From an uncultured Clostridia bacterium (GTDB lineage: Bacteria > Bacillota > Clostridia > TANB77 > CAG-508): a stretch of 33,327 bases of DNA. The stretch covers positions 1 to 33,327 of the forward strand of contig CALXJR010000005.1 of NCBI GenBank assembly GCA_944388675.1, read 5' to 3'. Below are positions 25,751-33,327 of this stretch, piece after piece. How positions within the stretch are numbered: position 1 is the stretch's first letter; each line of letters starts with the position of its first letter. Both the position numbers and the translations under genes were made by a program. The notes below the pieces were generated by a model, which was not told the origin of the DNA, did no database searches, and worked only from the letters and a program-made list of their open reading frames with translations.

Positions 25751-26398
25751 TTAATTTTCCATTGTAACAACTTTATTTTTATATACTATAAATGTTGTTG
25801 TTGTTGAAGTTTCTCTTTCATCTCCATCTTCATCAACTGTTTTTGACTCAACTTGTGCTTTAATTTTATATAAATCTTTTGCTAATTTTTCCTTATCTTT
25901 TATTTCTATAACTTTCACATTATATTCTTCAAAATTATCAGTAATATTATCTATTAAATTTTCAAAATATTTTTCTGCTTGATCAAATTCATCTTTTGTA
26001 TCTTCATCATCTACATCAATATCATCATATGCATCTTGGAAATCGTCTTCATCCCCATCACATTCTGACCAAGCTTTAAGTGCTCTGAAGTCCATTTGTT
26101 CAATTACCTTATCAACATCTGCATCACTTATTGCTTTTACATAATTTCTAACTGCTCTTTCAGGTCCACCTGCTATTATTCTAATTACTATAATTACTAC
26201 AATAATAATTGCTACTAAAATCAAAATTAATTTTATATGTGATTTTAAGAAGTTTCCTATTTTACCTAAAACATTTCTTGATTTTTCTGTACTTTTTTCT
26301 ACATTTTCTTTTACATCTTTTTCAGTATCGTTTTTTATGCTTTCCTTTTCATTGTTTTCTACATCCTTTTTTACTTTTTCTTCTTCATTATTTTCCAT
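25751..26398 (-). CDS. Membrane-anchored DUF4878-like protein
   Basis: About 215 residues. ATG 26398 with a GGGGG ribosome binding site is preferred over the in-frame upstream start at 26431. An acidic/basic cytoplasmic N-terminus (about 1-55) is followed by one transmembrane helix (about 57-78) and an extracellular NTF2-like domain opening RAVRNYVKAISDADVDKVIE, which is the usual start of DUF4878-type domains. The middle contains a dense Asp/Glu stretch around DGDEDDFQDAYDDIDVDDED, which could bind cations. The role is unknown. It is a neighbour of other envelope proteins and belongs with them by style (acidic tail before a single helix). Confidence 0.65.
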   Translation of the reverse strand: MENNEEEKVKKDVENNEKESIKNDTEKDVKENVEKSTEKSRNVLGKIGNFLKSHIKLILILVAIIIVVIIVIRIIAGGPERAVRNYVKAISDADVDKVIEQMDFRALKAWSECDGDEDDFQDAYDDIDVDDEDTKDEFDQAEKYFENLIDNITDNFEEYNVKVIEIKDKEKLAKDLYKIKAQVESKTVDEDGDERETSTTTTFIVYKNKVVTMEN

Positions 26399-26506
26399 AA
26401 TTTTTCCCCCTTTTTTTATTATCAACCACATTATAATATAAATAATTAAAACTTACAACATTATTTAGTAAATATATAATTTTTTTATTGCTTAACTTCT
26501 ATAATT

Positions 26507-27391
26507 TTAATCTACATTAATTAATTCATAATCTCTAGTTCCAAATCCAAGTTCTGCTGCTGCTTCTATTGTATGTCTACCATTTTGTCTTTCTACTCTT
26601 TCTACAAAATGGTCTCTACCAGGATCTTTTGAGTTATATATTAAATCGATACATGCTTGATCTATAGCAATTGGGTCAGTACTTGCTAAAATTCCTATAT
26701 CTTTCATACAAGGATCTTCTGCAACTGCACAGCAATCACAATCAACAGATAAATTACACATTACATTTATAAATACAATATTTTTTCCAAAATAATTAAC
26801 TACACTAGAAGCAGCATCTGCCATAGCTTCTAGAAATTTGTTTTGTTCTGGTAAATTATCCCATATTTTAGTTTGGTCTTTAGATTGTCCTGCTGAATGT
26901 ATCCAAGATTTTCCTTCTGATGAGCTACAACCAATTGATAATTGTTTTAAAGCTCCACCATAGCCACCCATTGGATGACCTTTAAAGTGTGATAAAACAA
27001 GCATTGAATCATATTTTTGAATATCTTTTCCAACAAAGTTTTCTTTAAGTATTTTTCCGTTTGGAATATCTAATACTAAATCTGGTCCTTCAGCGTCCAT
27101 AATATCTACATTAAAATATTTTGTCCAACCATGATTTTCTATTAATTTTTTATGCTTTTCTGTTGAATTTCTTGCTCCTTCATATGCAGTATTACATTCA
27201 ATAACTGTACCATTTACTTTTTCAACAATTGCTTTTACAAATTCAGGTCTAATATAATTTTGATTGCCCTCTTCTCCAGAATGTAATTTAACTGCTACTT
27301 TACCTGGTAAAGTAACTCCTAATTTTTCATACATTTTTACAACACTCTCTGGTGTTATTTCTTTTGTAAAATATACTTTTGCTTTTTCCAT
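26507..27391 (-). CDS. DUF362 domain protein with cysteine cluster
   Basis: A 294-residue protein matching DUF362: VKLHSGEEGNQNYIRPEF near residue 37, SHFKGHPMGGYGGALKQLSI near 135, and MCNLSVDCDCCAVAEDPC near 212, a cysteine cluster that may bind an iron-sulfur centre. The ATG at 27391 has AAGGAAGG before it and is better than the in-frame start at 27424. The family is often labelled as an iron-sulfur or uncharacterised protein. It stands alone on the minus strand. Confidence 0.8.
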   Translation of the reverse strand: MEKAKVYFTKEITPESVVKMYEKLGVTLPGKVAVKLHSGEEGNQNYIRPEFVKAIVEKVNGTVIECNTAYEGARNSTEKHKKLIENHGWTKYFNVDIMDAEGPDLVLDIPNGKILKENFVGKDIQKYDSMLVLSHFKGHPMGGYGGALKQLSIGCSSSEGKSWIHSAGQSKDQTKIWDNLPEQNKFLEAMADAASSVVNYFGKNIVFINVMCNLSVDCDCCAVAEDPCMKDIGILASTDPIAIDQACIDLIYNSKDPGRDHFVERVERQNGRHTIEAAAELGFGTRDYELINVD

Positions 27392-27555
27392 TTTACACCT
27401 TCCTTTCTTTTTAATTATTTGCATTATCTAGGTTCAAAAGCTATTCTTAACTAATTCACAATATATAACTGTTTTTCTATTTTAACATCAATCAATTTTA
27501 TTATATATCATACCCTTGACACCGTGTCAATAGTTTTCTAATTTTTATATTAAAA

Positions 27556-27592
27556 AAAGAAGTGTCCACTATTATGTAGATTTCACTTCTTT
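27556..27592 (-). terminator. Terminator after the SEC-C remnant
   Basis: AAAGAAGTG (27556-27564) pairs with CACTTCTTT (27584-27592). On the minus strand the hairpin ends in a long T-run. Confidence 0.7.
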
Positions 27593-27603
27593 AATTATAT
27601 AAT

Positions 27604-27717
27604 TTATGCGTTCTTTCCATGGCAATTCTTATACTTTTTACCCGAACCGCAAGAAGTTAATTTTCTTATATTATCAATACTATCAATATTTACAGTATTA
27701 TTGATATTTCTAGATTT
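27604..27717 (-). pseudogene. Remnant with a SEC-C zinc motif
   Basis: A minus-strand frame of 37 residues ends SCGSGKKYKNCHGKNA and then TAA, followed directly by a terminator. It matches the SEC-C zinc motif found at the C-terminus of SecA and some other proteins (CxCGSGxxYxxCHG), but the first cysteine is missing (TSCGSG instead of CPCGSG) and no start codon or body of a gene is upstream. It looks like the leftover end of a deleted gene. Confidence 0.5.
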
Positions 27718-27784
27718 TTAAGACTAGGTAATTCCTATATTATCTGTATTATGAGTATCATTTTTATTATAAATATTTCTCTAC

Positions 27785-28028
27785 TGTGGACAAATTGAGG
27801 ACACTGTCCACATCCGTTCTCTATTATCATTATAATTTCTATATGGTATAAAATCTAATGTACCAACAATCAATTTATACATTTGCATTATAGCATTATT
27901 AAATATGATAATCAATGAATAAATAAAAATTCTTATGAATAACTTGTGATATGATCACCCTGTAAAATTAATTTATGAAAAGTTCACCCTATGATATAAT
28001 GGAGACTAACTATTAATTATCAATAGTT
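27785..28028. other. Gene-free stretch with short inverted repeats and possible IS scar
   Basis: The interval 27718-28060 has no gene. It holds TGTGGACA (27785-27792) with its exact inverse TGTCCACA (27805-27812), two copies of TCACCCT (27954-27960 and 27984-27990), an extended -10-like TATGATATAAT (27990-28000), and a hairpin AACTATT/AATAGTT (28008-28028) with a T-tail on the plus strand. These look like the ends of vanished mobile elements, but this is a guess. Confidence 0.3.
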
Positions 28029-28060
28029 TTTTTGAAAAATTTTTTATGAATATTTTTGAG

Positions 28061-29637
28061 GCAAAATTTTCGTTGCCAATGCAACAACTTTTATATAAAA
28101 AGTATTGTCATTTTCTCGTCTAATATTCTTGATTTTATTTATTGTATCATTTACTTTTTTATATTTCAATTAGGCTATTAAACATTTTGGGAGTTCTATT
28201 CTATACACGTCTAAAAAACTTGTATCTATCCCTTTTTTCTTTAAGTTATTTTCAAATACTTCTAATGGCGTTTTATAACCTAATGCTTTTCTTGGCATAT
28301 TATTTATCTTTCTTGCTATCTCTATTATTTCCTCATCACTTAATTCTTCTACTAATTTTCCTTTTTTAAAATATCTTCTTATCATTCTATTTTTATTCTC
28401 ATTACATCCTCTTTCATATGATGCATATGGATGTGTAAAATATATTTGGAATCCTTTCTTATTCTCGTCTTTTGTAGACCTCATCATTTCTTCTATTTTG
28501 CTAAATTCTACTCCATTATCTAATAATAAGCTTTCTATTATCCTATTTATTTGTGGTATTTCTTCTTCTAATTTATCAAATGTGTCCACTGTCGCTTGAC
28601 CTGTCTTATTTTCTGATCTTCTTATAAACAAGAATTGACTTACTGTATTTACTAATGTTATTAATGTTTGATGCTTGCCTTTTGCTACCCCTACAACGCT
28701 GTCTCCTTCAAAATGCGTATCTGTTTCTTTTTTCTTTATTTCTTCTGGCATTACTTCTATTGAGATTTCTTTCTTCTTCTCTTTTATTTCCTTTGTTTGT
28801 GTATGTGGATTGTTATTCTTTTCCTTATAATATCTTTGACCATGTGGTAAATCATTTATTGTTAATCCATATTTCCTTTTTGCTACTGCTCTATATATCG
28901 AATTTGTTCCTATTGTTGCTTCTGCATCTTTTATTTTCCCTTCTTTACTTAATTTTGCAATTACATCTGGACTATATTCCACTTCCTTATTTTTTAACAA
29001 AGCAACTACTGAATTTTTTAACATCGGATATCTATCTAATTTACATTTTTTTCTATTCTTCAATTTGTTTTTTTCTGCATTCTTTTGTGCTTTCTCTGAC
29101 GAATAATATCTTATATTTTCTTGTCCTTTATGTTTATATGGGGACTTCCTGCTATTTATATCCCATATTTCTATCATATTCTTATCTATTTCTCTTTTTA
29201 TACTTGAACGATTTTTACAGACGAATGCTCCTATAAACGCATTACTAAATCCAGCTGTATGCAACACTTCTATACTAATTCTTTCTTCATATATTAAGTG
29301 TCTAAATTTACCTGTTATGTTTTCTTCTTCTCTTTCAATTTTTTTCAAACATTCTTGGTAAAATATTTTTCTCATTTGTCTACTTATTGTGTGACTTCTC
29401 ATTGACTTTATTAATTTTTTTAAATTCTTTTCATTTATCTTTAATTTTTCTTGATTATTCTCAAGTAACTCTTGAACTTGTCTTCTTGTTATGTTATTAT
29501 CTTTTTGAACAGTATTCATTGTATTAAAAACTCCTTTTATTTTTTCGTCAAAAATATTATACGAGTTTTTCTTACAACTGTCTACTGTTCATTTATTTTT
29601 TATAGAATTTTTGTTGCATTTCAAATGAAATTTCTGC
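28061..29637 (-). mobile_element. IS30-family insertion sequence (first)
   Basis: The transposase gene is bracketed by imperfect inverted repeats of 27 bases: 28061-28087 and the reverse complement at 29611-29637, which agree at about 20 positions and share the inner end ATGCAACAA. Each end also contains a small dyad (for example GTTGC/GCAAC at 28072-28085). The element is about 1.6 kb. The target duplication is not clear by eye. Confidence 0.75.
28170..29519 (-). CDS. IS30-family transposase
   Basis: A 449-residue intact transposase. The N-terminal helix-turn-helix region (about 95-125: LHTAGFSNAFIGAFVCKNRSS, cited in part) is followed by a DDE integrase core: Asp in HFEGDSVVG, Asp in LLLDNGVEFS, and Glu in the IS30 motif YERGCNENKNRMIRR with YFKKG. 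The ending PRKALGYKTPLEVF is also typical. The frame is full-length, so it may be active. Its gene is inside the inverted repeats at 28061-29637. Confidence 0.92.
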   Translation of the reverse strand: MNTVQKDNNITRRQVQELLENNQEKLKINEKNLKKLIKSMRSHTISRQMRKIFYQECLKKIEREEENITGKFRHLIYEERISIEVLHTAGFSNAFIGAFVCKNRSSIKREIDKNMIEIWDINSRKSPYKHKGQENIRYYSSEKAQKNAEKNKLKNRKKCKLDRYPMLKNSVVALLKNKEVEYSPDVIAKLSKEGKIKDAEATIGTNSIYRAVAKRKYGLTINDLPHGQRYYKEKNNNPHTQTKEIKEKKKEISIEVMPEEIKKKETDTHFEGDSVVGVAKGKHQTLITLVNTVSQFLFIRRSENKTGQATVDTFDKLEEEIPQINRIIESLLLDNGVEFSKIEEMMRSTKDENKKGFQIYFTHPYASYERGCNENKNRMIRRYFKKGKLVEELSDEEIIEIARKINNMPRKALGYKTPLEVFENNLKKKGIDTSFLDVYRIELPKCLIA

Positions 29638-29714
29638 AACATTAGTATCATTATAATTGGAAACATATGTACAAATTTCATTTATGCATATATATTAAAT
29701 AAAATTTTAGATAA

Positions 29715-30467
29715 TTATAAGCTTAGGCTAATTAGTCTTTTCATAATTTTATCTTTTGGAGTAAATACCATACATTTTATAAAGTATTTTTGAATAGGAT
29801 TAAAAAATACATCTAATAGTAAAATATCTTTAATTTTAAATTTAATACCTTTTTTTTCTAAATAATCACAAGTAAATAGCTTACAACCTATACATTTTGC
29901 TCCACAAGTATGGTCTTCTTTTAAATGCTCGCAAGGGGTTAAATTATTTGGTAAAAGTGGTCCTAGTAATTTATTTTTATAATGGTGACAACATCCAATA
30001 TACGATGTAGTACCTTTTTTCTCTCCACATTGGTTGTTCTTAAAATCGCAGAAATTTTTTCCATAGAAAAAACTATCTAAATAGTCACATACTGTATCAT
30101 AAATATAATTATACCTTTCATATTTAGTAGGATAAAATATTGCATTAAGAGCAGAAATAAAATCATTCTGTTCTTTTGTATTATTATAATTAACTAAACT
30201 TCCAAGAAAAATTTTCGAGTTATTTTCTTGCCCAATTTTAGTTGTAGTTTTTAAAAGTTTATTTCTTATATGTAATAATTTTTTTAAGACTTTCTTATAC
30301 TCACTCTTTTCTATTGTTGCAAAGTCGATTTTTAATAATAGAATACCATTTTTTAATATTTTTGAATATTCTATATCTTTTATATCTGTTACAGCTTCTC
30401 TCATATTACTTATATTTTTTTCTATGCTAAAATAATAATTATTTTTTAGATTTATAATTGAATTCAT
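29715..30467 (-). CDS. Cysteine-rich protein, unknown function
   Basis: A 250-residue protein with a helical, lysine-rich N-terminal half and a cysteine-rich part: Cys at 127, 140, 147, 159, 160, 179, 188, 192, 195, 200 and 232, including SYIGCCHHY and C-x3-C-x2-C-x4-C in HTCGAKCIGCKLFTCDYL. Histidines 161, 162 and 181 lie among them. The layout suggests one or more metal or iron-sulfur sites, somewhat like YkgJ-type cysteine clusters, but I do not recognise the family. No membrane segment is seen. It has AT-rich native base use and sits between the two IS30 elements. Confidence 0.7.
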   Translation of the reverse strand: MNSIINLKNNYYFSIEKNISNMREAVTDIKDIEYSKILKNGILLLKIDFATIEKSEYKKVLKKLLHIRNKLLKTTTKIGQENNSKIFLGSLVNYNNTKEQNDFISALNAIFYPTKYERYNYIYDTVCDYLDSFFYGKNFCDFKNNQCGEKKGTTSYIGCCHHYKNKLLGPLLPNNLTPCEHLKEDHTCGAKCIGCKLFTCDYLEKKGIKFKIKDILLLDVFFNPIQKYFIKCMVFTPKDKIMKRLISLSL

Positions 30468-30495
30468 ATTTTAACATCCTCCATTTTTAAAACAA

Positions 30496-30522
30496 TGAGG
30501 TCTGGAAAATTTCCAGACCTCA
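30496..30522 (-). terminator. Terminator after the 56-residue gene
   Basis: TGAGGTCTGGAAA (30496-30508) pairs with TTTCCAGACCTCA (30510-30522), a nearly perfect palindrome followed on the minus strand by TTGTTTTAAAAATGG. A second small stem (CCAGTC/GACTGG, 30525-30540) precedes it. Confidence 0.8.
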
Positions 30523-30559
30523 TGTCCAGTCAAAAGACTGGAGGAAACTACTTGGTTAA

Positions 30560-30730
30560 TCAGCTATTGTGGTACAGCTGACCATCATTGGCACCATCAT
30601 TATTGATGCGATAATCACCGTCACCAGTAACGTAGCCAACCCTGTTGTCGTTCCCATCATAGACATCTCCACCACTAGAATACCCACCGGGGTAATCGTT
30701 ACGGAAGTCCTGGCTGTCTTTCCACGGCAT
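30560..30730 (-). CDS. 56-residue Asp/Gly/Asn-rich small protein, unknown
   Basis: The minus strand has ATG at 30730 with AAAGGAG spaced 8 bases before it, and a frame of 56 residues to TGA. The product starts MPWKDSQDF and is full of Asp, Gly, Asn and Tyr, in stretches such as GGDVYDGNDN and GDGDYRINNDGANDG, which resemble calcium-loop-like repeats. It has no signal peptide. Base use is far richer in GC than the neighbourhood and the gene has its own strong terminator, so it looks like a transferred single-gene unit. A longer frame on the same strand (69 codons, 30556-30765) is a shadow without a suitably placed ribosome binding site. A palindrome TCACGTGA (30762-30769) upstream may be an operator. 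Confidence 0.6.
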   Translation of the reverse strand: MPWKDSQDFRNDYPGGYSSGGDVYDGNDNRVGYVTGDGDYRINNDGANDGQLYHNS

Positions 30731-30941
30731 AGGTAGTCTCCTTTCTTATAAAATTTGCCACTCACGTGACATATTTATATTTTACTACCATTTTCTCACC
30801 ATTTTACATAAAAGTCAATATTTATTTGCAAATTTTTCCATTTTTTCTCATTCGTTAAGTGAAAAAGTAAAAGCCAGTATAAATATATTAAATAAACTTT
30901 AGTCTTACAAAAGTTCTTAATGTACAGCTTAAAGCGATTTA

Positions 30942-30950
30942 TGATATAAT
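30942..30950 (+). promoter_or_regulatory. Extended -10 promoter beside the second IS30 element
   Basis: TGATATAAT is a full extended -10 element ending exactly where the left inverted repeat of the element begins (30951). It is followed 36 bases later by the transposase ATG. Confidence 0.5.
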
Positions 30951-32271
30951 AATTATGTAAATGTTTTTGGTAGAAAAGAGGTTTTATGAAGGATAATAGT
31001 AAGTTAAATTTATCACAAAGGATTAAAATTGAAGAAATGTTAAACCAAAGACATAGAAAATTTGAAATTGTAAAAGAATTAGATAGAACACAATCAACAA
31101 TTGCAAGAGAAATAAAAAAACATCTTGTTGTCAAACAACATAATATTTACAAAAGCGATAATCTCTTTAATTGCAAGTACTTTGTAAATTGTAAAAAATG
31201 TACAAATAAATGCAATATATTTCAACCAATTTCTTGTAAAGATAGAGATAGAAATATTGGAGCTTGTAATAATTGTAGTAAATTAAAATCTTGCAATTTA
31301 GACAAATACTTTTACATAGCAGATGAAGCACAAAAGAAATATGAATATACTTTAAGAGATTCAAGGCAAGGTGTTAATTTAAGTTCATCTGAATTAATTG
31401 AATTAGCACATATAATATGTCCTTTAATAAAGAAAGGTCAATCAATATATACAATATTAAATAACCATCCAGAAATAGAGTTATGCGAGAAAACAATTTA
31501 TAATTATATAGAAATGGGATTATTTAAAGACTGGGGTGTAACAAATTCAACGCTAAAGCGAAAGGTAAAAAGAAGAATCTCAAAAAAATATAATTTAAAG
31601 AAACGAAAAGAACCAACAGATTATGAAGGAAGAACTTATACAGATTATCTTGAATATAAAAAACAAAACCCTTACGTTCCAACAACAGAAATGGATACAA
31701 TATATAATTTCCAATCAGGACCATATATACAGACATTTATATTTGAAAATACATCATTTATGATAGGAATCTTACATAGCAAAAAGACAGCAGATTCAAT
31801 GTCAGAAGCATTAAATAAAATTCAAGAAATATTAACAGACAAAGAATATAATAGCTTATTCGCATTGCTATTAACAGATAGAGGTACAGAATTTGCAAAA
31901 CCACAACAATTTGAAATTAATATGAAAACAGGAGAAATAAGAAGCAAAATATTTTATTGTGATCCGCAACAATCAAGTCAAAAGCCTCACGTAGAAAACA
32001 ATCACAACTTTGTAAGAGAAATATTACCAAATGGACAAGCTTGGAATAACTTAACACAAGAGAAAGTAAATCTAATGTTTTCACATATAAATTCTACACC
32101 AAGAGAATCATTAGGAAACAAAACACCATATGAAATATTTACATTTATTTATGGTAAAGAGTTAGCTGATAAATTAGGAATACAAAAGATAGTAAAAGAC
32201 GAGGTTAACACCACTCCTCGTCTTCTAAAATAAAAATTTAAACATAACTAACCAAAAACATTTACATAACT
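30951..32271 (+). mobile_element. IS30-family insertion sequence (second, different type)
   Basis: The core inverted repeats are TTATGTAAATGTTTTTGGT (30953-30971) and its exact reverse complement (32251-32269), a perfect 19-base match, and they enclose the transposase gene. The element is about 1.3 kb. Its ends and protein differ from the first IS30 element, so they are unrelated insertions. Flanking duplications are not visible. Confidence 0.75.
30986..32233 (+). CDS. IS30-family transposase with zinc-ribbon-like insert
   Basis: A 415-residue intact transposase. It has an N-terminal helix-turn-helix (LSQRIKIEEMLNQ with DRTQSTIAREIKKH, about 9-46), a cysteine-rich insert (about 62-110: C-x5-C-x2-C-x3-C and C-x2-C patterns) and a DDE core: Asp in TTEMDTI, Asp in LLTDRGTEF and Glu in QKPHVENNHNFVREILPNG. 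The end STPRESLGNKTPYEIF is the IS30 signature. AAAGAGG precedes the ATG. It belongs to the IS30 subgroup with a zinc ribbon, unlike the other copy. Confidence 0.93.
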   Translation: MKDNSKLNLSQRIKIEEMLNQRHRKFEIVKELDRTQSTIAREIKKHLVVKQHNIYKSDNLFNCKYFVNCKKCTNKCNIFQPISCKDRDRNIGACNNCSKLKSCNLDKYFYIADEAQKKYEYTLRDSRQGVNLSSSELIELAHIICPLIKKGQSIYTILNNHPEIELCEKTIYNYIEMGLFKDWGVTNSTLKRKVKRRISKKYNLKKRKEPTDYEGRTYTDYLEYKKQNPYVPTTEMDTIYNFQSGPYIQTFIFENTSFMIGILHSKKTADSMSEALNKIQEILTDKEYNSLFALLLTDRGTEFAKPQQFEINMKTGEIRSKIFYCDPQQSSQKPHVENNHNFVREILPNGQAWNNLTQEKVNLMFSHINSTPRESLGNKTPYEIFTFIYGKELADKLGIQKIVKDEVNTTPRLLK

Positions 32272-32392
32272 GAATAAAAAACACCAAAGTCAAATAGCAT
32301 TTACTTTTACATAAAAAAATTTAAATACAATTTGGCTTGTTTGCTATGCAAATTTCTCTTGATTTATACATTAATTTTACACTAAAAAAGGG

Positions 32393-32442
32393 AAAAAAGC
32401 AATATATAGACATTAAAATAATGCTTATAAATTGCTTTTTTT
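32393..32442. terminator. Bidirectional terminator hairpin
   Basis: AAAAAAGCAAT (32393-32403) pairs with ATTGCTTTTTT, flanked on both sides by A/T runs. Three more direct copies of ATTGCTTTT follow at about 32430-32475. It could end the SNF2 gene on the minus strand and the IS transcript on the plus strand. Confidence 0.55.
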
Positions 32443-32505
32443 CTTACAAATTGCTTTTACTTTACAGAATTGCTTTTAACTTTTTACTTGACGATTTTTT
32501 CTCAT

Positions 32506-33327
32506 TTAATCAAATAACGACATTATATCTTCTCTTGATAGCTTGTTTATAAATGTAGTGTCTGTAGAAAGCATTGATTTTGCAAGCTGTACTTTTTTCT
32601 CTTGTAGCTCATATATTCTTTCCTCTATTGAATCTTTAGTAATTAGTTTATACACCTGCACATTTTTCTTTTGCCCTATTCTATAGGTTCTGTCTGTTGC
32701 TTGATTTTCAGCAGATAAATTCCACCATGGGTCATAGTGTATAACCATGTCTGCTCCGATTAGGTTTAGACCTGTTCCTCCTGCTTTAAGTGATATTAAA
32801 AACACCTTTATTTCGTCGTTGCTATTAAATTCTTCTACAAGCTTTAACATATCTCCTACTTTGGTTTGTCCTGTAAGTTTAAAGTGTTTTATATTTTCTT
32901 TTTTTAATTCTTCTCCAATTATTTCTAACATACTTGAATAACTAGAGAATAACAAAATTTTGTGTCCAGAAAGTACTGCGTCTTTTATTACTTCTATACA
33001 TTGGTTTAGTTTACTACTTTCTCCCGTATAGTTAGATATAAATAAAGATGGATGACAGCAAATTTGTCTTAGTCTCATAAGTAATGCTAGGATTTTCATT
33101 TGGCTTTTTTCAAATCCATTTTCTTTTAATTCTTGACTTACTTCTCTTTTTGCATTTGCCATATATGATGTATATATTTTTAATTGTTCATCTTGCATTT
33201 CGTTATTTAGTACACTTATTGTTTTGTCTGGCAATTCTGTTAATACCTCTTGTTTTGTTCTTCTTAAGATAAATGGTTCAATTAGCATTTTTAATTTTTT
33301 CAAAACCCATTCGTCATTGTCTTTTAC
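32506..33327 (-). CDS. SNF2-family helicase, C-terminal part (runs off the edge)
   Basis: The frame is open to the right edge, so at least 273 residues of a larger protein are visible. It contains the end of the first RecA-like lobe with EPFILRRTKQEV, the helicase C domain with KILLFSSYSSMLEIIGEEL, motif V as SLKAGGTGLNL, and motif VI as ENQATDRTYRIGQ, ending in the usual ISMLSTDTTFINKLS-type tail (by residue pattern). SNF2 proteins use ATP to move along DNA; bacterial members often have a SWIM domain at the other end and act in repair or transcription recycling. A TTG at 33301-33303 in the frame is not the real start because coding continues upstream. Confidence 0.9.
   Translation of the reverse strand, partial: VKDNDEWVLKKLKMLIEPFILRRTKQEVLTELPDKTISVLNNEMQDEQLKIYTSYMANAKREVSQELKENGFEKSQMKILALLMRLRQICCHPSLFISNYTGESSKLNQCIEVIKDAVLSGHKILLFSSYSSMLEIIGEELKKENIKHFKLTGQTKVGDMLKLVEEFNSNDEIKVFLISLKAGGTGLNLIGADMVIHYDPWWNLSAENQATDRTYRIGQKKNVQVYKLITKDSIEERIYELQEKKVQLAKSMLSTDTTFINKLSREDIMSLFD

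Noticed and set aside
30556-30765. A 69-codon minus-strand frame
   Set aside because: It overlaps the better 56-residue gene in another frame; its start is upstream of the AAAGGAG site and its product is a run of Val/Met/Thr typical of shadow frames.
28061-32271. A composite transposon made of the two IS30 elements
   Set aside because: The two transposases and their inverted repeats are of different types, so they could not mobilise the middle together.

Overview
The window is very AT-rich, uses the standard code (TGA stops, and an RF2 gene is present), has strong AGGAGG-type ribosome binding sites, and carries the spore-cortex genes yabP and yabQ next to a DivIC/FtsB gene. It most likely comes from an endospore-forming member of the Clostridia, perhaps a gut lineage; I cannot name a genus. 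No rRNA, tRNA or CRISPR array was seen.

Left part (1-8631), accessory. It runs: the end of an unknown gene; a tandem MazG-like protein; an ECF sigma factor with its zinc-binding anti-sigma factor behind a good ECF-type promoter; an exported protein; a NADAR-like protein; a small XRE regulator with foreign-looking base composition; and a broken second ECF sigma gene. Then comes the strangest stretch. Two long, nearly identical AT-rich repeats (copy A about 5070-5724, copy B about 7630-8424) flank a decayed AlbA_2/COG2865-type regulator gene. The repeats contain recurring two-hairpin units. Both end in the same 18-codon open frame, in which the two copies differ only by synonymous third-position changes.

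Middle (8632-20311), mostly core genes, all on the minus strand: rho; yabP-yabQ-divIC; prfB with its programmed +1 frameshift; a YgjP-like metallopeptidase; a coiled-coil protein with a repeated GFWDF motif; and a four-gene set (MazG-like, maf, AI-2E-family transporter, DUF3137). Between the DUF3137 gene and the GFWDF gene sits a two-gene cassette (14664-17171) of clearly higher GC. It has its own consensus promoter and a GC-rich terminator, and encodes a coiled-coil protein and a membrane-anchored solute-binding/OmpA-like fusion. It looks horizontally acquired.

Right part (20435-33327): a minus-strand group of envelope proteins (two large exported proteins, a Yip1-like membrane protein, a DUF4878-like protein), a DUF362 protein, a SEC-C motif remnant, two different IS30-family insertion sequences bracketing a cysteine-rich protein gene and a 56-residue Asp/Gly/Asn-rich gene of different base composition, and finally the C-terminal part of a SNF2-family helicase that runs off the right edge.
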